Assembly (NCBI GenBank): GCA_002733605.1
Contig: NVWK01000012.1
Location: forward strand, 80,506 to 144,505
From: Robiginitomaculum sp.
GTDB taxonomy: Bacteria > Pseudomonadota > Alphaproteobacteria > Caulobacterales > Maricaulaceae
DNA length: 64,000 bases
Reading direction: 5' to 3'
The number at the start of each line of letters is the position of its first letter. Position 1 is the first letter of the stretch. The notes below the pieces were generated by a model. That model did not search any database. It had not been told where the DNA came from and saw only the letters and a program-made list of their open reading frames with translations. Below, in pieces: positions 1-9,400 of the stretch. The translations under genes were made by a program, and so were the position numbers.

Positions 1-2543
1 CATCGTTGTCCGGCCGCATTGAAGGCGGACGCGATCACATCATCGACCACTTGCTCTTTCAAGGCACTTGTATCGACAAACATGCCGTTTAGCCCGCCGG
101 TTTCGGCGATCAATACAGGAATGGGGCCATCTTTGGCGGCGAGTGTGCGGTTGATGATTTGCGCCACTTCGGTGGAGCCTGTAAAACATACACCGGCGAC
201 AGGCGCCGCCTCGACCAAGTGCGCTCCGACATCAACGCCCGAACCGGGCAGTACATGCAGTACATTTTTCGGCAAGCCTGCTTTTTGGAACAATTTGATG
301 GTTTCATACGCGATCAGCGGGGTTTGCTCTGCGGGTTTTGCCAACACCGTATTGCCGGCGGCTAACGCAGCCGCGATTTGGCCGGTAAAGATGGCGAGCG
401 GGAAATTCCACGGACTGATACAAACAAAAACGCCGCGTCCGCGCAGGGATAAATGATTGGTTTCCCCTGCCGGGCCAGGCAGGCATTCGGGTTCTCCGAA
501 CAAACGTTCTGCCTCGCAGGCATAATAGCGTAGGAAATCTACGGCTTCACGAACTTCGGAGACACCATCTTCAAAGCATTTGCCGGCTTCCAATGTCATC
601 AAGGCGGTAAAGTCCTCGGTTTTCGCCTCCAACGCGTCCGCCATGCTGCGTAAAATATGGGCCCGCTCAACCCCTCCTCGACGATCCCACTCGGGATAGG
701 CCTTAAGTGCAGATGTGTGGGCGGTTTGCATATCTGCAGGTGATGCCGAGACGCATGTGCCAAGAGCGGTTCCGCTCGCGGGTGCGCTGATGGTTTCGCC
801 TTCTCCTCTGCCAATGCCGGTGCCTTTGATGGTCTTGCCGTTTACAATTGGCCCTGCGGTTATTTTCTTGAACTTCGCGACCCTGTTTTCCAAGTCTATG
901 CGCACAGCGCTTTGGGTTAAATCCAGACCGCGTGAATTTTTACGGGCCTCACCGTAGAGACGCGGCGGAGACGGGATTTTATCATGGCGTACAGGTGGGC
1001 CATCTAAAAACGGGGACTTGGCGACCTGTTCTGCGGGCACACTCTCATCTAGAAACGAATGCACAAAGGAGGTATTGGCCCCATTCTCCAGCAATCTGCG
1101 TACCAGATACGGCAATAGGTCTTCATGGGCACCAACCGGCGCATAGACGCGGCACGGGGCCGGATGGCCGGGGCTATCATAAACGGCGGCATAGAGGGCG
1201 TCGCCCATGCCGTGTAAACGTTGGAACTCATAATGTTCGCCGCCACCTTGGCGGCGCCCGCCTCGTACCATTTCTTCGATTGCGGCAACTGTGTGGGCAT
1301 TATGGGTAGCAAATTGCGTGTAAATCCACTGGCCCGCATCAAGTAGGGTACGTGCACAGGCCAGATAGGCTAAATCGGTTGTTGATTTACGGGTCCACAC
1401 AGAAAAATCCGGCTGGCCGCTCATATGGGCATGTTTGATCTCGCTATCCCAATAGGCCCCTTTGACGAGGCGCACCATGAGACGCCGCCCTTTACCGCCA
1501 CGACATTCTCGTGCCAAATCGGCCAGTTTCTCACAGACCATAACACCGCGTTTTTGGTAAGCCTGTACGGCCAGCCCCAAGCCTTCCCACTCATCTAACG
1601 CCTCTTCATTGACCAGTTTTTCCAGTAATTTCAAAGAGATGACAAGCCGGTCGGCCTCCTCTGCATCCAGAGTGAAATTGAGATTGGCTTTGGCCGCTTC
1701 AATGGCGAGGGCTTTTACTTTCGGGTAAAGCTCGACCATAAGCTGGTCTTCTTTCCGGGTTTCGTAACGCGCATGTAGAGCCGACAGTTTGACCGAAATT
1801 CCGTTTTTCGAGGCAGGCGACGCGTGAACGTCCTGCGTTTTGCCCAAAGTGACAATCGCGTCCCAATAGGCTTTGAAATAGCGCTCGGCATCGGCAGCTG
1901 TGCGGGCCCCCTCTCCCAACATATCAAAGGAGCAAATGGCGGGCTTCTTTCCGGGCTCCAACGTTTTTGCCCGCTCCACGGCGGCCTCTATTGTCCGGCC
2001 AACTACAAATTGTTCGCCCATAATGCGCATGGCCTGCATCATGGCGGCGCGGATGACAGGTTCGCCGACTTGTCTGGTCATGGATTTCATGAAACTGCCA
2101 AGGTTTTTGCGGGCCCGTTCGTCAACTTCAACAATTGATCCGGTCAACATCAAGCCCCATGTGGACGCATTGACCAGCCAGCTCTCGGATTGGCCTTTGT
2201 GCTCGCCCCAGTCTCCCGACGAGATTTTCTCGGCAATCAGCCGGTCTGCCGTTTTGGCGTCCGGCACCCGCAACAAGCTCTCGGCTAGACACATAAGAGC
2301 CAGACCTTCCTTGTTGGAGAGGCCAAACTCTTCGAGGAAGCTCTCCATCATGCCTTTATGCAAATGGCCCGAACCGTCGGATAATTTACGGGCTTTTCGC
2401 ACCAGTCCGACCGCATTTTGATTGATATCCGCCTGCTCTTGAGGGCTCAGACGGGTGGTCGCGCCCAATGTTGAGGCCGCAACATTTTCATCCGTAAACT
2501 TATGGCTATCAAGCGCTTCCCAATCGATCATCAACGTCCCCAT
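1..2543 (-). CDS. putA: Bifunctional proline dehydrogenase / L-glutamate gamma-semialdehyde dehydrogenase, N-terminal part (truncated by window start)
   Basis: Minus-strand frame open from ATG at 2543 (MGTLMIDWEALDSHKF...) to the window edge; contains ...EEFGLSNKEGLALMCLAESLLRVPDAKTADRLIAEKI..GDWGEHKGQSESWLVNASTWGLMLTGS..., typical of PutA. Missing from the ORF track because it runs off the window. Confidence 0.9.
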   Translation of the reverse strand, partial: MGTLMIDWEALDSHKFTDENVAASTLGATTRLSPQEQADINQNAVGLVRKARKLSDGSGHLHKGMMESFLEEFGLSNKEGLALMCLAESLLRVPDAKTADRLIAEKISSGDWGEHKGQSESWLVNASTWGLMLTGSIVEVDERARKNLGSFMKSMTRQVGEPVIRAAMMQAMRIMGEQFVVGRTIEAAVERAKTLEPGKKPAICSFDMLGEGARTAADAERYFKAYWDAIVTLGKTQDVHASPASKNGISVKLSALHARYETRKEDQLMVELYPKVKALAIEAAKANLNFTLDAEEADRLVISLKLLEKLVNEEALDEWEGLGLAVQAYQKRGVMVCEKLADLARECRGGKGRRLMVRLVKGAYWDSEIKHAHMSGQPDFSVWTRKSTTDLAYLACARTLLDAGQWIYTQFATHNAHTVAAIEEMVRGGRRQGGGEHYEFQRLHGMGDALYAAVYDSPGHPAPCRVYAPVGAHEDLLPYLVRRLLENGANTSFVHSFLDESVPAEQVAKSPFLDGPPVRHDKIPSPPRLYGEARKNSRGLDLTQSAVRIDLENRVAKFKKITAGPIVNGKTIKGTGIGRGEGETISAPASGTALGTCVSASPADMQTAHTSALKAYPEWDRRGGVERAHILRSMADALEAKTEDFTALMTLEAGKCFEDGVSEVREAVDFLRYYACEAERLFGEPECLPGPAGETNHLSLRGRGVFVCISPWNFPLAIFTGQIAAALAAGNTVLAKPAEQTPLIAYETIKLFQKAGLPKNVLHVLPGSGVDVGAHLVEAAPVAGVCFTGSTEVAQIINRTLAAKDGPIPVLIAETGGLNGMFVDTSALKEQVVDDVIASAFNAAGQR

Positions 2544-2668
2544 TTATGTGTATATATTCGCCCAGTTCCGAGTATAGTCCAAACAACGCAAAAATAACAC
2601 TCGAATTGGTACGATTGACCCGTTTTTAAGAGCTTTTGACCCACTTTTGAAGGAATCAAGACACATCC

Positions 2669-3304
2669 ATGCCCAAGAAGATGCACACGCCAGAAAAAAC
2701 CCGCAAACCGGTACAAATCATTGCTTTCGATTTTGACGGCACGATTACCACACAAGACACATTTGCCCTGTTTTTACGGTATTGGGCAGGCACACCGCTC
2801 TGGACCCTTAAGATACTGAAATTACTTCCTATATTTATAGCCTACGGGCTTAAATTTATTGATCGCAATGCTGTGAAAGTCCATGTTATCCGTACATTTT
2901 TTAAAGGCGCGGATGCGAGCGCCCTGCAAAGCAAAGCCGATCAATTTGCTCAAGAAATTATTCCAAAATTGATTCGCCCACACGCACTGGAAACCCTAAA
3001 ACAGAAGAATAAACCTCCATATACGCTTTATATAGTTTCGGCCTCTATCGAACCCTATCTGCTGAGCTGGGCAAAAACACATAATATTCACAATGTTTTA
3101 TCAACAAAGCTTCACGTGGTTAACGGAAGGTTAACGGGCGAAATCGACGGGCTTAATTGCTGGGGCGCGGGCAAAACTGCTAAAATTGCGTCAGAAATGG
3201 CGGATACACCCTATAAAATCGCTGAAGCCTATGGTGACACCCGTGGAGATCGCGAAATGCTCCACGCCGCAGAAGCGTCTTTCTGGTTACCTTTTCGCCT
3301 GTAG
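2669..3304 (+). CDS. HAD-superfamily subfamily IB hydrolase (phosphoserine phosphatase-like)
   Basis: 211 aa ORF; motif I IIAFDFDGTITTQDTF; later YGDTRGDREML motif typical of HAD-IB. Confidence 0.85.
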   Translation: MPKKMHTPEKTRKPVQIIAFDFDGTITTQDTFALFLRYWAGTPLWTLKILKLLPIFIAYGLKFIDRNAVKVHVIRTFFKGADASALQSKADQFAQEIIPKLIRPHALETLKQKNKPPYTLYIVSASIEPYLLSWAKTHNIHNVLSTKLHVVNGRLTGEIDGLNCWGAGKTAKIASEMADTPYKIAEAYGDTRGDREMLHAAEASFWLPFRL

Positions 3305-3446
3305 GTAACAATGCGATTGATTCCATGCCCTAATATGTACTAGCAACTGTATTATCGCCTAGCTTAAATGTTAAATTTTTGTTAGGATGTGGGGATTCTG
3401 TATGTATGCAGATATCTGTATTTTGGTGTTTTTTGGGGGATCCATA

Positions 3447-6400
3447 ATGAAACGCACACTTCTATTGGCAGCATGCGCTGCCGCTTTCGCATCAACGACA
3501 ATTGCGCAGGATTTACCGCCAGGTAATCCGCTCCCCGGTGAATGTTTCGCTCGGGTTATTGTGCCGGCACAATACCGGACGTCTACAGAGACAATTGTCT
3601 TGCGTGAAGCAGGAGAAGAGCTTCGTAAAATCCCGGCAACATACGAAACCGTTACCGAGCAAGTTCTGGTTCAAGAAGCCAGCTTTGAGCTGGTCACGGT
3701 TCCAGCAACGTATAGAAATGTTACACAAACAGTTGTTGTTCAAGAAGCCTCTACGGATTTGGTCACTGTCCCTGCTGTCTACGGCACAGCCACAGAAACG
3801 ATTATCGTGCAACCGCAATCAATTAATTATGTTGCAGTTCCGGCCGTTTATGAAAATGTAAGTGAAACCGTCATTGTCCAAGAAGCGTCTACAGCTCTCG
3901 TAACCATTCCCCCGGTTTACGAAAATGTGACCCAAACCGTCATCGTACAAGAAGCGTCTACAGAACTGGTGACGACCCCGGCTATTTTTGGCACCGTCAC
4001 TGAAACCATTATTGTGACCCCCCGCTCTGTTACGTATGAGCAGATACCTGCAACATATGAAACCGTCACGGATACGATTGTGGTTCAGGAAGCCTCCACA
4101 GAGCTTGTGAGCATTCCAGCTATTTTTGAAAATGTATCCGAAACCATTGTTACCCAAGAAGCGACAACGGAACTGGTGAGCGTACCGCCTGCTTACGAGA
4201 CCGTATCCGAAACCATTATTGTTCAAGAAGCCTCTACAGAGCTTGTCACTATTCCAGCCACCTTTGGCACAGTCACAGAGACCGTCGTTGTGACACCGGA
4301 AACAATTGAGTATGTGAGTGTTCCTGCTGTTTTCGGAACGGTTACAGATACAATTGTGACACAAGAAGTTTCTACAGAGTTAGTGAGCATTCCAGCTGTT
4401 TTCGGATCTGTTACCGAAACGATTGTTGTTCAAGAAGCTTCGACAGAATTGTTGAGCCTGCCCGCAACCTTCGAAACTGTCTCAGAGACTGTCGTCGTGC
4501 AAGAAGCGTCGACCGAGCTTGTGAGTATTGCGCCCGTATTTGAAAACGTAACTGAAACCGTTATCGTTCAGCCGGAATCTGTTGAATATATCAATATCCC
4601 AGCCGTTTACGAAAATGAAACAGAGACGATTATTGTTCAAGAGGCCTCCACCGAGTTGGTCTCCATTCCGGCCACATTTGAAACGGTTACAGATACAGTC
4701 GTTATGACGCCACAAACCGTAAATTATGTTACTATTCCGACCACATACGAAACGGTTCAAGATGTTGTAATTGTTCAAGAGGCTTCGACCGAACTAGTGA
4801 CGATCCCGGCGACATTCGCAACGGTTACGGAAACCATTATCGTGACCCCGCAAACCGTAGACTACGTCACGGTTCCGGCCACATATGAAACGGTTCAGGA
4901 CGTCGTGGTTGTTCAAGAAGCCTCTGCCGAGCTCGTCACGATTGCGGCGACATTCGAAAACGTTACAGAGACCGTTGTCGTTCAGGAAGCCTCAGTTGAA
5001 TATGTCAGCATTCCGGCTATCTACGGCAATGTTACCGAAACAGTTGTCGTGCAGGAAGCTTCAACTGAACTGGTGAGCATCCCAGCCGCATTTGAAACGG
5101 TCACGGAAACCATTATCGTAACCCCGCAAACCGTGAGTTATGTTACCGTTCCGGCCACATACGAAACCGTTCAGGATGTTGTGGTTGTTCAAGAAGCCTC
5201 GACAGATCTGATCACAATCCCGGCCACATTCGAAAATGTTACGGAAACCATTGTTGTGACCCCGCAAAGCATGGACTATGTTACCGTTCCGGCCACATAT
5301 GAAACCGTTCAGGACGTTGTGATTGTACAGGAAGCTTCAATAGAGCTTATACAAATCCCGGCGATCTTTGAAACGGTCGTAGAAACTGTGGAAGTTACAC
5401 CGCGAACCATTGAATACATTGTGATCCCTGCCGTATATGAAACCATACAGGAATCATATATCTCTCAAGCTGCCTCAACAGAGCTGGTCACGATCCCGGC
5501 CACATTCGAAACAGTGACAGACCCGATTATTGTGACGCCACAAACCGTAGACTATGTCACGGTTCCTGCCGTATATGAAAGCTACCAAGAGAGCATTGTC
5601 GTACAAGCTGCTTCGACAGAACTGGTCACGATCCCGGCCACATTTGAAAATGTTACCGAGACCATTATTGTTACACCTCAAACCGTAGATTACGTCATGG
5701 TTGCGGCCACATACGAAACGGTTCAGGATGTTGTGGTTGTTCAAGAAGCCTCGACTGAACTGGTAACCATTCCAGCGACTTTTGAAACCGTTACAGATAC
5801 TGTTGTCGTTCAGCCCGCAGGCATTGAATATGTAACCGTACCTCCAGTGTACGAAACCGTCAGCGAAACAATTGTCGTGCAAGAAGCGTCTAGCGAGCTC
5901 GTGTCCGTTGCAGCCACATATAGAAATGTTATGGAAACCATCATCGTGACCCCGCAAACCGTGAATTACGTCACGGTTCCGGCGACATACGAAACGGTTA
6001 CAGACACAGTCGTTGCCCAAGAAGCCTCTACAGAGCTGGTAACCATCCCGGCAAGTTTCAACACGGTTACAGATACCGTTATCGTCACACCACAAACCGT
6101 GAACTATGTGACAGTTCCGGCCACATACGAGACGGTTAGCGACACTATTGTCGTTCAGGAAGCCTCCACAGAGTTAGTGACAATCCCGGCGACATTTGAA
6201 AATGTCACGGAAACCGTACTGGTTCAGGCCGCCGGCATTGAATATGTAAATGTCCCCGCCACATACGAGACGGTTAGCGACACTATTGTTGTCCAAGAAT
6301 CCTCCACCGAGTTGGTGACAATCCCGGCGACTTTCCAAAACGTGACCGAGACGGTTGTTGTTCAGGAAGCGTCTACAGAACTGGTTTCCATTCCGCCGTC

Positions 6401-9400
6401 ATATGAAAATGTGTCCGAGACAATTGTTGTACGTGAAGCGACAACAGAGTTGGTCACTATTCCGGCTACGTTTGAAACCGTTACAGAGACCGTTATTGTG
6501 ACCCCGCAAAGCGTGGAGTACAACACGATCCCGGCCCGGTATGAAACCTATCAGGAAACAATTATTGCTCAGGAAGCCTCAACAGAACTTGTTGCTGTTG
6601 CCGCGACATTCGAGACCGTGACCGAGACCGTTGTTGTTCAGGAAGTCTCCACAGAGTTGGTGACCATCCCGGCCCAGTATAACACTGTGTCCGAAACAAT
6701 TGTTGTTCAGGAAGCCTCGACAGAACTTGTCACCATTCCGGCAAGTTTCAGAACGGTTACGGACACCGTCGTTATGACACCGCAAACCGTCGCGTATGAA
6801 ACGGTCCCGGCCACATACGAAACATATCAAGAAGCCATCGTGGTGCGCGAAGCGACGACCGAGCTGGTTGTTGTACCGGCAAGCTATAGAACGGTTACCG
6901 AAACAGTTATTGCCCAAGAAGCGTCGACAGAACTGGTCACAGTTCCGGCAACATACAGAACTGTCACCGACACGATTGTACTCACACCCCAAACGGTTGA
7001 GTATGTTACGGTGCCTGCCAGCTTCCGTGACAGCACGACGACATATGTTGCACAGGACAGTGTTGAGCACATGATCGTTATTCCGGCCATTTACGATACG
7101 GTTACGGAAACTGTTATTACGCAGGAAGCCTCGACAAACCTTCGTGTTATTCCGACAACATATCGTACTGTTACAGAGACGATTGTTATACAGCCTGCAC
7201 GTACCGAGATTGAAGTTATTGCCGCCGTCTACCAAACCCGTACCGAGCGTGTTTTGATCTCTCCGGCACGTGAAGAGTGGAAACCGGGCTCTCAAGCCCT
7301 CAACTATGGTCAAATTCAGCAATCAGGGCGCTTTAACACCAATACACCGCGTCAGTTTACAGTCTTTAACGGCGTGTCAGAACAAGTGGTTGTCTCGACA
7401 CAAACGATCGTGAACCAAACTGGTGAGATTTTGTGTCGTGTGTTAATTCCGGCCCAGTACAAAACCATTACCAAGCGTGTTGTGAAAACAGCCGCACGGA
7501 CGGTTGAGCGGGCGATCCCTGCCGTCACCAGACAAATTACACGTCGCGTGGTCGAAACGGCTGCTAGGACTGAAACTATCGCTATTCCGGCCGTGACCAA
7601 TACAATTACCCGCCGGGTTCTTCGCTCCCCTGCCCGTTTCATTCACTTTAGTGAAGCGCGTCAGTCAAACTTACTGATCACCGCCGGATACACTGCGGAC
7701 GGGAAGATCGTCGGTTTTATTGATAATAATGGTGATGGCGCTGATGACCGTGATGGTCTTTCACAAGCCGAAGCCGCAGCTGCGGATCGCCGGGGCAATG
7801 GATCACGTGCGCTTGGCAATGGTACCTATGGCCAACAAATGGGCAACGTAAATACACGCGTTATTACAGAAAATGCAAAAGTGGTTGAGCGGGTTATTCC
7901 TGCCGTGACCAAACAAATCTCACGCCGTGTCGTTGATCAGGCGGCACATACGGTTGAGCGCGTTATTCCGGCCGTAACCAATACAATTACCCGTCGCGTC
8001 GTTGACCGTCCGGCCAGCACACAAGAACGTGTCATTCCGGCCGTGACCGAGATGGATACCCGCCGCCGCATTAAAACACCGGCACGCACGGTTGAACGTG
8101 TCATCCCTGCCGTGACCAAGCAAATCACACGTCGTGTGGTTGATCGTCCAGCAAGTACGCAAGAGCGTGTTATTCCGGCCATCACGAAAGTAGAAACACG
8201 TCGTGTGGTTATAACGCCTGCGACGACACGCGAACGCGTGATCCCAGCAATCACCAAACAAGTCACCCGTCGTGTGGTCAGAACAGCAGCAAGTACGCAA
8301 GAACGCGTCATTCCGGCCGTGACCAGACAAGAAACACGTCGTCGTATCGCGGCGCCAGCGCGCACCGTTGAGCGGGTTATCCCGGCTGTGACCAAGCAGA
8401 TTTCTCGCCGTATTGTGAGAACTCCGGCCTCAACCGTTGAAAAAATTGTTCCGGCTGTCACAAGAGTGGAAACACGCCGCGTTCTGCGCGCGCGCGCAAG
8501 TACACAAGAGCGGGTCATTCCGGCGATTACTAAACAAGTCACCCGTCGCGTGGTCAGCACGCCAGCCCGTACGCAAGAGCGGGTCATTCCAGCGATCACT
8601 AAAGTGGAAACACGCCGCGTTATAAGAGCAGCGGCCCACACGGTTGAACGTCCTGTCGCGGCCATTACCAAGCAAATCACGCGCCGCGTGGTCAGAACAC
8701 CGGCCCGTACGCAAGAGCGCGTCATTCCGGCGATCACGAAAGTGGAAACACGTCGTGTGATTAAAGAAGCCGCCCATACGGTTGAACGCATTGTACCGGC
8801 GATCACCAAGCAAATCACACGCCGCATCGTTGACCGTCCGGCCAGCACGCAAGAGCGTGTTATCCCGGCAATCATCAGACAAGAAACCCGCCGCGTCATT
8901 AAAGAGGCGGCCCACACGGTTGAACGTGTCATTCCGGCCGTGACCAAGCAAATCACACGCCGCGTTGTTGACCGTACGGCCAGCACACAAGAGCGTGTCA
9001 TTCCGGCCATCACCAAAGTAGAAACCCGTCGTGTGGTCACAACGCCTGCAACAACGCAGGAGCGGGTCACACCGGCGATCACCAAACAGATATCACGTCG
9101 TGTGGTCAAAACACCGGCCCGTACACAAGAACGGGTTATTCCGGCGATCACCAAACTAGAAAGCCGCCGCGTCATTACGGAAGCGGCCCATACGGTTGAA
9201 CGTGTCATTCCGGCGATCACCAAACAAATCACCCGTCGCGTGATCAAAACTGCGGCAAGTACGCAAGAGCGCATCATCCCGGCTGTGACCAAAATGGAAA
9301 CACGTCGCCGCATTACAACGCCGGCGCGGACAACGGAACGTGTTATTCCGGCAGTGACCAAACGGGTCGCACGCCGCGTCGTGAAAACGGCGGCCATTAC

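Noticed and set aside
19-2421. Plus-strand ORFs (145, 125, 104, 173 aa) at the left edge
   Set aside because: All lie antisense to putA.
3447-3510. Lipobox LAAC near the N-terminus of the giant protein
   Set aside because: Cys would be at residue 10, giving too short a signal region; a standard Sec signal with cleavage after TTIA/Q fits better. Not excluded experimentally.
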